A stretch of 64,000 bases of DNA. Origin: Herbidospora yilanensis (GTDB lineage: Bacteria > Actinomycetota > Actinomycetes > Streptosporangiales > Streptosporangiaceae). This document shows, one piece after another, positions 1 to 8,537 of the stretch (position 1 is its first letter; each line of letters opens with the position of its first letter). Position numbers and translations under genes: made by a program. The DNA is taken from assembly GCF_001570565.1 (NCBI RefSeq), contig NZ_BBXE01000046.1, positions 1 to 64,000 of the forward strand, given 5' to 3'. Under the pieces are notes generated by a model that saw only the letters and a program-made list of their open reading frames with translations, was not told the origin of the DNA and did no database searches.

Positions 1-103
1 GTGCCGGGCTGGAGAGCGCGGACAGCACACCGGTCGAGGACACCGCGGCGAGGGCGGAGCCGGTCATGGCGGAGGTCATGAACCCCCGGCGGGAGACGGC
101 CAC
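1..103 (-). CDS. Tat-exported protein, 5' end only
   Basis: Only the first 34 codons of this leftward gene lie in the window. The GTG start is preceded by a strong GAAGGAG Shine-Dalgarno six bases upstream. The N-terminus VAVSRRGFMTSAMTGSALAA has a twin-arginine motif (SRRGFM) followed by an Ala-rich hydrophobic stretch, so the product is probably exported folded through the Tat pathway. Nothing of the mature domain is visible, so no function can be given. It lies downstream of the histidine kinase on the same strand, with a 276-bp gap. Confidence 0.7.
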   Translation of the reverse strand, partial: MAVSRRGFMTSAMTGSALAAVSSTGVLSALSSPA

Positions 104-145
104 GTGGGACTCCTTCGGTCAGGCGGAGGGAAGGGCACGTCGCGG

Positions 146-163
146 TGTTATCGCCGCGTAACA
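146..163. promoter_or_regulatory. Short inverted repeat in the Tat-gene upstream region
   Basis: TGTTA and TAACA arms are separated by eight bases, 43 bp upstream of the Tat-exported gene. It could be a regulator site. The 104-379 interval otherwise holds no coding sequence I can support. It also contains a rightward TTGACA with no gene behind it. Confidence 0.25.
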
Positions 164-379
164 TCGGACGGCTCGGCGTCATCTTGACAGCGACCGACAC
201 ACAAACGCAACATTCGGCCGCCTTCTGGAAACTTCCGGATTAATGATCGGTAAGAGTGTGCAGGTCAGGGTCTCATCGTGGATCGGTCCAGGTTGCCGAG
301 TTCTGTAAAGAACCCTTCGATTTACTCGAAAAGATCGGACCTCTCACCGGCGATGGGCGCGCGGCGTTCGGCGGATGCA

Positions 380-1729
380 TCAGTCCTGGAGCGGCAGGCG
401 AAGGATCATGCGCGTTCCCCGGTCCGAGTCGCCGATGGTGAGAGAACCCCGGTGGGCCTCGGCGATCTCGCGGCAGATGGCGAGGCCGAGTCCGGTGCCC
501 GAGGGGTCCAGGTGGCGAGACTCCGCCAGCCGGGCGAATCTCTCGAAGACGAGTTCCCGATATTCGGGGGCGATGCCGGCGCCGTCGTCGGCGACCACCA
601 GCACCCCGGTGCCGTCCTCGGTCCCGACCGTGACGGTGATGCGGGTGGCGGCGTGCCGCTGGGCGTTGTCCAGCAGATTGGCCAGCAGCCGGGAGATCAG
701 CAGCCGGTCGCACGGGACGATCACGTCCGGCTCCAGGTCCGTCTCGATCGGCACCCGGCCGTGGGGGCGGCGCTCGATCTCGTGCCGGGCCAGCCGGCCC
801 AGATCGGCCGGTGCGTGCGGCGGCAGCCGATCGTTGTCCATGCGGGCCAGGGTGAGGATGTCCTCGGCGAGCACCTGCTGGCGTTCCAGGTCGTTGAGGA
901 GCTCCCGGGCGGTCGTCGGCCAGTCCACCTCGGGATCCGTCAACGCCTCCTCCAGCCTGAGCCGGGCTCCCGTGATGGGGCTTCGCAGGTCGTGGGAGAC
1001 GTCGGAGGTGAAACGCCGCTCCCGCTCGATGGCCCCTTCCAGGAGTCGCAGGGTGCGGTTCGCGGTAATGGCCAGATAGCGGATCTCGTCGTAGTGAGGG
1101 GGGATGGGCACCCGGCGACCAGGGTGTTTCTCGGTGATCTCGGACAGTTCGGAAGTGATGTCCACGACGGGGCGCAGCGCGCGGCCGACGAGGAAATCGG
1201 TTCCCACCGCCACCAGGATCAGCCAGATCAGGGCTCCGGCGATGAGCACGGCCGCGAACGCGCCGTCGCCGCCGTGCCAGGGAGGGGCCGGCTCCCCTCC
1301 GTAGACGATCAGGGCGCCGCCGGGGGTCGTGATCCACATCGCCGCGACGGTCAGGCATTGGCGGGGAAAGCTGGGCACGTCGCAGACCACCTGGTCCATC
1401 GCTCCGGGGCGCCGAGGCGGCACGAGGAAGGCCATTCGCGGCTGGCCGATCATCCGGGGGTTCGCCGACACGACTCTTCCACCGGCGTCCACCACCTGCA
1501 TGGCGGTCAAACCCTCGTCGGGCAGCACGGGCGGCACCACCGACGTGCCGGTCAACTGGTGCAGCACCCGCAGGTCGGCGGCGTACACCTCGCTGAGCTG
1601 CTCGGACAGCATGGACTTGTGGTTGCTGTCGAAGACGAATCCCATCGTCACCGCACACGCCACCGCCGCGGCCGCCGTCGCCCAGATCGTCAGCCGCAGC
1701 CGTACCGACCACTGCCGGGGCGACTTCAC
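380..1729 (-). CDS. Sensor histidine kinase (orphan)
   Basis: Membrane-bound two-component sensor kinase of 449 aa. TM1 spans about residues 12-33 and TM2 about 157-178, with a periplasmic sensor of about 120 residues between them holding two Cys (116 and 125). A HAMP-like linker follows. The HisKA box is DVSHDLRSP with the phospho-acceptor His at 246. The HATPase motifs are intact: LLDNAQRH (N box), DDGAGIAP (G1) and GTGLGLAI (G2). The start is GTG with GGAG seven bases upstream. Kinases of this class usually follow their response regulator directly. Neither the 295-bp upstream gap nor the 276-bp downstream gap encodes a receiver protein, so the partner is elsewhere. The signal sensed is unknown. 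Confidence 0.88.
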   Translation of the reverse strand: MKSPRQWSVRLRLTIWATAAAAVACAVTMGFVFDSNHKSMLSEQLSEVYAADLRVLHQLTGTSVVPPVLPDEGLTAMQVVDAGGRVVSANPRMIGQPRMAFLVPPRRPGAMDQVVCDVPSFPRQCLTVAAMWITTPGGALIVYGGEPAPPWHGGDGAFAAVLIAGALIWLILVAVGTDFLVGRALRPVVDITSELSEITEKHPGRRVPIPPHYDEIRYLAITANRTLRLLEGAIERERRFTSDVSHDLRSPITGARLRLEEALTDPEVDWPTTARELLNDLERQQVLAEDILTLARMDNDRLPPHAPADLGRLARHEIERRPHGRVPIETDLEPDVIVPCDRLLISRLLANLLDNAQRHAATRITVTVGTEDGTGVLVVADDGAGIAPEYRELVFERFARLAESRHLDPSGTGLGLAICREIAEAHRGSLTIGDSDRGTRMILRLPLQD

Positions 1730-1952
1730 GTGTCACTCCAGCGGCGAAGGAGGCCGCGAGGGCGCCCCGCGGTCCATCTCCGCCCGTCCGTGTGGTCTTC
1801 AGCCGACATCATCACTAGAAGTTATCAATCATGACTCTACGTACATGTCGGGGGTGCGGCATGTCGCTCCGGCCTGGTGGCGCAACGGAGCGTAATGTGA
1901 TGAACACGCAACGCCTTCATCGCTGCGGGTCAATGATGCGCGGAGAGTGTGG

Positions 1953-1979
1953 ACGACATGTCGTGCGGGCAGTCCGCAC
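1953..1979. terminator. Palindrome plus hairpin downstream of the ABC operon
   Basis: A perfect 12-bp palindrome ACGACATGTCGT adjoins a hairpin with arms GTGCGG and CCGCAC around a 5-nt loop. It lies just past the leftward ABC permease stop, so a terminator is likely. There is no clear U-tract and an operator role cannot be excluded. The rest of 1730-2024 holds no gene I can support. Confidence 0.4.
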
Positions 1980-2024
1980 TCTCCGCGGCACCCGGTGTCG
2001 CGTGACACATCCGCCGTCGGCCGA

Positions 2025-3869
2025 TCAGCCGGCATTCTCCAGGCGGCGTGCCGCCCGGTCGTGCCGGTTCGGGATGACCGTGCCGTAGTAGATCATCACC
2101 GCTCCGACGACCACGAAGGCGACCGCCACCGGGATCCGCCACGGATCGTCCAGGTGCAGCGCCAGGAACCAGAGCCGCGACTCGCCGCCGGTCCAGATCG
2201 TCCACAGCGGCACCAGCCCCTGCGGGAACAGCGGGATCCAGCAGAAGATCCACAGGAACGTGACCAGCGCCTGCTTGCGCGCGGGCAGTCTGGTCCGGGG
2301 CCGCCCCGCGGTCACGTCCCGGGAGCCGGGCGACACGGTTCCGCCCGAGCGCATCAGGCTCAGCAGTTCCGGCCCCTTCGACGCCAGCCGCCGATGGGCC
2401 AGCCGCCCGAACCATCCTGCCAGCAGCGCCCCCGTGCCCACCCCGACCACCACGGCCGACCACGACACGACCGGCAGGTCGAGCGCGTCACCGAGGTAGG
2501 CGACGCCGCCCGCCGGGAGCGCCGTCAGCGTCACCAGCAGCAGCATCAGCACGACCTGGCCGAAGACGGCGCCCGCCTCCAGCGGGTTGCCGCCGCGCCT
2601 GCCCGGCTCGGTCACTGGCACCAGCATGGTCACCGACACCAGGGCGATCAGCCCCGCCCCGCCGCCCAGGACCGCCGCCAGGATCGACAACGTCCACGGC
2701 CACGTCCAGCCCTCGCCGCCGGCGAGCGTCCCGGCGACGGTGAGGACGATCGCGATCGGGGCGACCCGCAGCAGCCAGGCGAGCTGGCGGCCCCGCACCT
2801 CCGCCCGCTCGGTGCCCGGGTTGACCAGGTTCAGCCACAGGGCGGTGCCGTCGAGGCCGAACAGGTTGGCCGAGGTCGCGGCGGCCATCACGACCACCAG
2901 GACCCCGGCCCACGGCAGCATGCCGGACCAGCCGATGATCAGGGGGACGAGGGTGTAGAGCAGGCCGAAGAAGACGGCGAACCACAGCAGGTGGATGCGC
3001 ATCAGGTCACGCGACCACGTCCGCAGCTCCTTCGCCGTCACCGCGCCCACCGGGCCGCGGGCGGCGAGGTCCCCTCCGGCGCCCTGGGGGACCCGGTGCA
3101 GGGGCCTGGTCGTGGTCCGCTCGACCAGCAGACGTGACCACACGAGCAGCGCCAGCACGATGAGCGCGCAGATCCCGAGGAGGGCCGCCGCCACCATGAG
3201 CCAGTCGCCCCGCCCGGCCGCCTCCACGGCCGCGACGCCCCAGCCCGACGGCAGCCGGCGCACCACGGCGGAGAAGGACGGCGGGAAGCCCGACGACAGC
3301 AGGTCGAACTGGATCGCCGCCCAGATCAGCACCCACGACTGGTTCAGCACGACATTCATCGACGCGTTGACCAGCGCCGCCAGGACCGCGCCCGTCCGCG
3401 ACCTGACGGCCACGGCGAGCACCCCGATCATCAGCCGCGACAGCACCACGACCAGTGCCACCATCAGCGGGACCGTCACCAGCGCGACCGTGAACCCGGC
3501 CAGGCCGAACGAGCCCGCGTAGACCACGAGGGCGCTGAACGCGACCAGGCTGACCAGCGGGGGGACGCCGACGAAGGCGGTGCCGAGAAGACCGAGGGCC
3601 AGTTTGCGGGGGTCGACCGGCAGCAGCGAGAAGTGCTCGGGCCGGACGCTCTCGTCGCCGCCGCCGGTGTAGACGGGGCCGAGCATCCAGCCGAACAGCC
3701 AGACCGCGAAGACGGCCGCCAGCAGGTCGCCGTCGATCCCGGCCACCACGATCGTGCCGACGGCCAGGGCCAGGCCGGCCAGGCCGCCCATGACCATGCC
3801 GGCCGCGCGGGACCCGCCGATCGAGTGCCGCAGCACCCGTATCTTCATCGCGATCAGGACGCCAACCAC
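2025..3869 (-). CDS. ABC transporter permease, polytopic
   Basis: A 614-aa integral membrane protein with about 12-14 hydrophobic segments spread over its length, separated by short Arg-rich loops. It is the permease partner of the ATPase immediately upstream. The two frames overlap by 16 nt, with the GTG start inside the last codons of the ATPase, which implies translational coupling. An internal ATG seven codons later is an alternative start but lacks a ribosome site. There is no substrate-binding protein, so an export or efflux role is more likely than import. The substrate is unknown. The family is one of the long actinobacterial ABC-2-like permeases that lack recognisable signature motifs. 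Confidence 0.75.
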   Translation of the reverse strand: MVGVLIAMKIRVLRHSIGGSRAAGMVMGGLAGLALAVGTIVVAGIDGDLLAAVFAVWLFGWMLGPVYTGGGDESVRPEHFSLLPVDPRKLALGLLGTAFVGVPPLVSLVAFSALVVYAGSFGLAGFTVALVTVPLMVALVVVLSRLMIGVLAVAVRSRTGAVLAALVNASMNVVLNQSWVLIWAAIQFDLLSSGFPPSFSAVVRRLPSGWGVAAVEAAGRGDWLMVAAALLGICALIVLALLVWSRLLVERTTTRPLHRVPQGAGGDLAARGPVGAVTAKELRTWSRDLMRIHLLWFAVFFGLLYTLVPLIIGWSGMLPWAGVLVVVMAAATSANLFGLDGTALWLNLVNPGTERAEVRGRQLAWLLRVAPIAIVLTVAGTLAGGEGWTWPWTLSILAAVLGGGAGLIALVSVTMLVPVTEPGRRGGNPLEAGAVFGQVVLMLLLVTLTALPAGGVAYLGDALDLPVVSWSAVVVGVGTGALLAGWFGRLAHRRLASKGPELLSLMRSGGTVSPGSRDVTAGRPRTRLPARKQALVTFLWIFCWIPLFPQGLVPLWTIWTGGESRLWFLALHLDDPWRIPVAVAFVVVGAVMIYYGTVIPNRHDRAARRLENAG

Positions 3870-4609
3870 GACGGGCCCTTCACGTCGTCGACGTCGGCCC
3901 CGACCAGTTCGACGAACCGGTCTTCGAGGGAGCGGCCGGCGCGCACCTCGTCGAGGGGCCCGGCGGCGGCGACGCGGCCCTTGTCGATCACCGCGACGTG
4001 GTCGCAGAGCTGCTCGACCAGCGCCATGACGTGGCTCGACAACACGACGGAACCACCCCCGGCGACGAAACCGCGCAGCATGCCCCGGATCGTCAGCGCG
4101 GAGACCGGGTCGACCGCCTCGAACGGCTCGTCGAGCACCAGCAGGCGGGGGCCGTGCAGCATCGCGGCGGCCAGGCCGATCTTCTTGCGCATGCCCGTCG
4201 AGTAGTCGATCACCAGGGTGCGCTCGGCCTGGTCGAGCTCCAGGATCTCCAGCAGTTCACCGGCCCGCGTGCCCGCCGTCGCGCGGTCGAGCCCGCGCAG
4301 CCGGCCCAGGAAGGTGAGGAGCTCGCGGCCCGTCAGCCGCTCGGGCAGGGCCAGGCCGTCGGGGAGCACGCCCACCCGCGCCCGCGCGCCGACGGGATCG
4401 GCCCACACGTCCACGCCGAAGACGCGGGCGTGGCCGGTGTCGGGGCGCAACAGGCCCACGGCCATGGACAACGACGTCGTCTTCCCCGCGCCGTTGGGGC
4501 CGACCAGCCCGTAGAAGGATCCGGGCGGGACCGAAAGGCTCACATGGTCGACCGCTATTTTCGGGCCGAAGCGTTTGCCGAGTCCGTCGAGTTCCAAAGC
4601 CGCAGCCAC
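3854..4609 (-). CDS. ABC transporter ATP-binding protein
   Basis: Cytoplasmic ATPase of 251 aa that energises the overlapping downstream permease. All motifs are visible: Walker A GPNGAGKTT (37-45), the modified signature YSTGMRKK, Walker B LLVLDEPF with the catalytic Glu, a D-loop region, and the switch His in SSHV. The YSTGM signature is typical of ABC-2 or antibiotic/bacitracin-type exporters (CcmA group). The start is GTG, preceded by AAGGTG. It is divergent from the TPR-like gene across a 135-bp promoter region. Confidence 0.88.
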   Translation of the reverse strand: MAAALELDGLGKRFGPKIAVDHVSLSVPPGSFYGLVGPNGAGKTTSLSMAVGLLRPDTGHARVFGVDVWADPVGARARVGVLPDGLALPERLTGRELLTFLGRLRGLDRATAGTRAGELLEILELDQAERTLVIDYSTGMRKKIGLAAAMLHGPRLLVLDEPFEAVDPVSALTIRGMLRGFVAGGGSVVLSSHVMALVEQLCDHVAVIDKGRVAAAGPLDEVRAGRSLEDRFVELVGADVDDVKGPSWLAS

Positions 4610-4744
4610 GATGGCACCTTATCGGGACAATGGCGGTCATTTGAATACGTGGTAATTGGCGAAATATGTCCTACTTGCGCCTGAAGTCCAGACTTCTCGG
4701 CTGAATCCGCGCAACGAACGTCGAAATATCGGCAATATGCTCGT

Positions 4745-5800
4745 ATGACTTCACCGGACGAGGACGTCGAACGAGCCCTCCGCGCGTTGAAGCACGACCC
4801 CACCCCCGCCGCCGCGATCGAGGCCGCCCAGGCCGTCGACCGGCGCCTGCGGACGGCGGGGCCCACCCTCGCCCTCGTCCAGGCCGCCGCCACCGCGCAC
4901 TCCCGCGCCGGGGAACTCCTCCTGGAGCGGGCCGTTCCGGGGCTGGGCATCTCGTTCGTCGACGCCGCCGTCATGGCGCGGCGGACCTCCCCGGATCTCA
5001 CCGAGGCGGCGCGGCACCTGCTCGCGGCGGCCCGCCACGACCCGCACGACGCCCACACCCTCCTGCTGCTCGGCTCGGTCGCGCTGGCGACCGGCGACCA
5101 CGAGGCCGCGCGCACGGCGGTCGGGGCGGGCCGCCCGGCCGAGCCCGAGCACGCCGCGATGCTCGGCACCCTGTACGCCTGCCTCGCGGCCTACGACCCC
5201 GGCACCCCCGAGGGCCGCAGGCTCTCGATCCTGCGCGCCGCCCTGGGGGCCCCGCCCAGCCTGATGCGGCCGCCCGCGCTGCTGGCCCTGGGCACCCTGC
5301 TGACCACCAGGTCGGAGGCGCCGCAGGACCTGGCCGAGGGGGTCGACGCCCTGGTCGAGCTGATGGAGCAGGCCGAGCCGGGCGACCCCGAGTTCGAGCA
5401 CGCCGTGATCCTGGTCCTGGCGGCGATGTGCCGCCACCTCACCGTCGAGTTCCCCGCCGACTTCGGCCGCCTCGCCGCGGCGCTGCCCTGGGGCGCCCGC
5501 GACGACCTCACCCTGGCCTGCGCGGCGGCCTGCCGGTCCCGGGTCGAGCGCGAGCCGGGACACCTGACCGAGGCCGCCCGCCACCTGCGCAAGGCCGTCG
5601 AACGCTCCCGGCCCGACGACCGGGAGATGTTCCTGCTGGCCGGGGCGGGGCTGGTGCTCTTCTACGACCGGTTCGTGGCCGAGTTCTCGCTGGTGTGGCT
5701 GAACGCGGCCGACCGGTGCTGCGACATCCTGGAGGCGTTGCCGTACGGCACGGACGTGTCGGCCATGCGGCGGGCGATTGCGGAGCAACGGTCTGCTTAG
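4745..5800 (+). CDS. TPR-like helical repeat protein, unknown role
   Basis: A 351-aa soluble protein composed almost wholly of Ala/Leu-rich amphipathic helices. Helix-turn-helix pairs with TPR-like spacing are visible (for example around LLAAARHDPHDAHTLLLLG and EAARHLRKAVERSRPDD). There is no signal peptide, membrane segment or catalytic motif. Similar all-helical regions occur beside CHAT or effector domains in actinomycetes, but no such domain is fused here. A GNAT gene follows after 6 nt, suggesting co-transcription. I do not recognise a specific family. Confidence 0.65.
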   Translation: MTSPDEDVERALRALKHDPTPAAAIEAAQAVDRRLRTAGPTLALVQAAATAHSRAGELLLERAVPGLGISFVDAAVMARRTSPDLTEAARHLLAAARHDPHDAHTLLLLGSVALATGDHEAARTAVGAGRPAEPEHAAMLGTLYACLAAYDPGTPEGRRLSILRAALGAPPSLMRPPALLALGTLLTTRSEAPQDLAEGVDALVELMEQAEPGDPEFEHAVILVLAAMCRHLTVEFPADFGRLAAALPWGARDDLTLACAAACRSRVEREPGHLTEAARHLRKAVERSRPDDREMFLLAGAGLVLFYDRFVAEFSLVWLNAADRCCDILEALPYGTDVSAMRRAIAEQRSA

Positions 5801-5806
5801 AGCAAA

Positions 5807-6544
5807 ATGTCCTTTATGGCCGACATGCTCACCCGGTACGCCCGCCTCCTCGCCGCCTCCGCCGACGCCCACGTCGCCCTCCAGGGCGGCAAGGTGTCGC
5901 GGAGCGACGACCTGTGGCTGGCCGACTTCGGGGGAGCGGCCGGGTTCGCCAACGGGGCCACGCCGGTGCGGGAGCCGGAGAACCTGGAGAAGCTGGTCGG
6001 CGAGGCGCTCGACTTCGCCGGCCTGCACGAGGGTCCCGGCCTGTTCTACTTCTGGAACGCCTGGCCGCTGCCCGAGCCGGTCGCGCCCTGGCGTCCCGAC
6101 GGGCAGCCGCCGCTGATGATCCGCGAGCCCGGCGCACCGCCGAGGCTGCCCCACCACGTCGAGGAGGTCACCGGCGACCCCGCCGAGTTCGAGGCGACGG
6201 TGGCGCGGGCCTACCCGCTCGACCGGGCGGGCTGGCGGCCGGGCCGCCTGTTCGGCCCCGACATCCATCGCACCGGCTGGCGGTTGTTCCTCGGCCGGCT
6301 CGACGGGCTGCCGGTGGCGACGGCGGCGGCGTACACCCATGACGGGCTCACCGAGGTCAACTACGTCTCGGTGGCTCCGGAGGCGCGCGGCAGGGGGTTC
6401 GCCGCGGCCGTCACCTTCGCCGCCGCGTGTGCCGACCCCGCCGCCCCGGCCATGCTGCTGGCCAGCGATCTCGGCCTGCCCGTCTACCGGAAGATGGGGT
6501 TCCGGGAGCTGAGCCGGTTCCACATGTGGGCCTACGAGCGCTGA
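5807..6544 (+). CDS. GNAT-family N-acetyltransferase
   Basis: A 245-aa protein with a C-terminal acetyltransferase fold. VSVAPEARGRGFAAAVTFAA is the acetyl-CoA pyrophosphate-binding motif A (R-G-x-G-x-A type), followed by the terminal beta-strand region PVYRKMGFRELSRFHMW. The first 120 residues form a separate helical/beta half seen in several actinobacterial GNATs. The substrate is unknown. Two start codons are possible (ATG here or ATG nine bases on), neither with a clear ribosome site. The last 13 nt overlap the convergent DUF1295 gene. Confidence 0.8.
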   Translation: MSFMADMLTRYARLLAASADAHVALQGGKVSRSDDLWLADFGGAAGFANGATPVREPENLEKLVGEALDFAGLHEGPGLFYFWNAWPLPEPVAPWRPDGQPPLMIREPGAPPRLPHHVEEVTGDPAEFEATVARAYPLDRAGWRPGRLFGPDIHRTGWRLFLGRLDGLPVATAAAYTHDGLTEVNYVSVAPEARGRGFAAAVTFAAACADPAAPAMLLASDLGLPVYRKMGFRELSRFHMWAYER

Positions 6545-7326
6545 CGCGGCGGCAGCGGGAAGAACCCGCTGGTGCGGTTGACGTAGTCGACGAACTCCTG
6601 GCCCTTGCTCTTGGCCATGCGCTTCTCGGTGAGGGCCTTGCCGCTCTTGGAGATCAGCAGGTAGGTCATCAGCCAGGGGCACACGATCGTGACGACCGCC
6701 CACGGGGTGCCCAGGGCGATGAGGAACAGGCCCCACCACACGGCGGCGTCGCCGAAGTAGTTGGGGTGCCGCGTCCACGCCCACAATCCCCGGTCCATGA
6801 CCCGGCCCTCGTTGGCGGGGTCGGCCTTGAACCGGGCCAGTTGCGCGTCGCCGATCGCCTCGAACGCGAACCCGACGACCCAGAACGCCACGCCCAGCCA
6901 GGTGAAGACGTTGAGCGGCTGGGGCTGGTACATGGCGATCTGCACCGGCAGCGACACGAACCACATGACCGCGCCCTGCGGCAGGTAGATCTTCCTGAGC
7001 ACGAAGGGGACCACCGGGCCGGTGTTGCGGCGCAGCATGGCGGCGTACCGGGGATCCTCGCCCCTGCCCCGGTTGCGGTGGTGGATGTAGGCCCCCAGCC
7101 GCAGCCCCCAGATCGCGGTGAGCACCAGCGCGAGCAGCGACCGCGCCAGGTTGCCCTCGCCGGAGGCGAGCGAGAGCACGAACGACACGATCGCGACGAC
7201 GACGAACCCCATGCCCCAGACCGAGTCGACGATCGACTGGTTGTTCGTGCGCAGCGCGTAGGCCATCGTCGCGGCCATCGTCAGAGCGACGGCCACGAGG
7301 GTCACCGCCAGATTCATCCAGATCAC
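6532..7326 (-). CDS. DUF1295-family membrane protein (steroid 5-alpha-reductase-like)
   Basis: Integral membrane protein of 264 aa with about six hydrophobic segments. The C-terminal motif GLWAWTRHPNYFGDAAVWWG is the diagnostic R-H-P-N-Y-F-G signature of the DUF1295/isoprenylcysteine methyltransferase/5-alpha-reductase superfamily, where it binds NADPH or SAM. The GTG start comes directly after the stop of the upstream thiolase (TGAC-GTG), so the two are probably one operon, hinting at a lipid or isoprenoid substrate. The reaction is not known. Confidence 0.82.
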   Translation of the reverse strand: MIWMNLAVTLVAVALTMAATMAYALRTNNQSIVDSVWGMGFVVVAIVSFVLSLASGEGNLARSLLALVLTAIWGLRLGAYIHHRNRGRGEDPRYAAMLRRNTGPVVPFVLRKIYLPQGAVMWFVSLPVQIAMYQPQPLNVFTWLGVAFWVVGFAFEAIGDAQLARFKADPANEGRVMDRGLWAWTRHPNYFGDAAVWWGLFLIALGTPWAVVTIVCPWLMTYLLISKSGKALTEKRMAKSKGQEFVDYVNRTSGFFPLPPRQRS

Positions 7327-7327
7327 G

Positions 7328-8500
7328 TCAACCGTCTACCCGCTCGATGAGCACCGCCACCCCGAGCCCGGCCGCGCCGCTGACGGCCGCGACGCCGTAA
7401 CGGCCGCCCAGGCGGGTCAGGTTCTCGGCGCACTGCCCGACCATGATCGCGCCGGTCGCGCCGAACGCGTGCCCCATCGCGATCGTGCCGCCGCCGGGGT
7501 TGAGCCGGTCGGGCCCCGGCCCGAGGTCGCGCCGCAGCCGCAGGCACAGGGCGGAGAAGGCCTCGGCGAACTCGTAGACGTCGACGTCGGCGGGTGTCAG
7601 GCCGGCCCTGGCGATCACCTTCTCGACGGCGGCCTGCCCGGCGGTCAGCATGATCACCGGGTCGACGGCGGCGGTCGCGGCGCCCACGACCCTGATCGGG
7701 CTCTCGGTGGTGCCGAGGACCAGCAGCGCCGCCCCGTCGGCGAGCGCGGGGGAGGAGCCGACCGTGTGGTGGTGGACGATCTCGCCGACCTCCGGACGGG
7801 CCTTCAGCACGATGGCGTCCTGCGCCGGGTCGGCGAAGGCGGGGGCCAGCGCGGCCAGCGACTCCATCGAGGTGCCCGGCCGGATCAGCTCGTCGCGGCC
7901 GAAGACCGACCCGTCGGCGCGGGCCACCGGGATCACCGAGCCGGCGAAGTCGCCCCGGTCCCAGGCCGCCGCGGCCTTCGTGTGGGTCTCGACGGCGTAT
8001 TCGTCGAGCTGCTCGCGGGTCCAGCCGTCGATCGTGGCGTTCAGGTCGGCGGCCACCCCCATGTGGATCGACCCGACCCGCTCGATCGTCGCCGGGTCGG
8101 TCCAGAGGGGCGCGCGATCGCTGAACATGGCCACCCGGGACACGCTCTCGACGCCCCCGGCGACCGCGAGGTCCATCTCCCCGGCGCGGATGCGCGCCGC
8201 CACCTGCGCCACGGCGTCGATCCCACTGGCGCAGAACCGGTTGACCGTCCCGCCGGGGACGGCGTCGCCCCATCCGGCCAGCAGGGTGGCCACCCGGGCG
8301 AGGTTGCCGCCCTGCTCGCCGACCTGCGAGGCCGACCCGACGATCACGTCGCCGACGGCGGCCGGGTCGAGCCCCCGGCCGACGAGCGCCCGTTGCAGCC
8401 CGGCCACCAGGTCGACGGGGCTCCGGTGGTGCAGCGAGCCCTTCGGGGAGCCCTTGGCCCGGGGGGTGCGCACGTAGTCGAGCACGTAGACGTCAGACAC
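7328..8500 (-). CDS. Thiolase (acetyl-CoA C-acyltransferase type)
   Basis: Degradative-type thiolase of 390 aa, the usual family length. The acylated Cys lies in TVNRFCASGIDAV, the His motif is around VGEIVHHHTVGS, and the C-terminal GGGTIAMGHAFGATG corresponds to the GGxxAxGHPxGATG block with Pro replaced by Ala. This supports thiolytic cleavage of 3-ketoacyl-CoA. The GTG start (VSDVYVLDYVRTPRAKG) was chosen because the family begins there. The frame is open further upstream but runs into the divergent gene. Only 37 bp separate it from the divergent SCP2-like thiolase. Confidence 0.88.
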   Translation of the reverse strand: MSDVYVLDYVRTPRAKGSPKGSLHHRSPVDLVAGLQRALVGRGLDPAAVGDVIVGSASQVGEQGGNLARVATLLAGWGDAVPGGTVNRFCASGIDAVAQVAARIRAGEMDLAVAGGVESVSRVAMFSDRAPLWTDPATIERVGSIHMGVAADLNATIDGWTREQLDEYAVETHTKAAAAWDRGDFAGSVIPVARADGSVFGRDELIRPGTSMESLAALAPAFADPAQDAIVLKARPEVGEIVHHHTVGSSPALADGAALLVLGTTESPIRVVGAATAAVDPVIMLTAGQAAVEKVIARAGLTPADVDVYEFAEAFSALCLRLRRDLGPGPDRLNPGGGTIAMGHAFGATGAIMVGQCAENLTRLGGRYGVAAVSGAAGLGVAVLIERVDG

Positions 8501-8537
8501 GGTTGCACTGTAACTCTGTTTGTTGTAGTACGAAAGC

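Noticed and set aside
1733-1777. 14-codon frame MDRGAPSRPPSPLE ending just before the histidine kinase start
   Set aside because: Its GGAG lies directly against the ATG with no spacing, and no regulatory hairpin accompanies it. Too weak to call a leader peptide.
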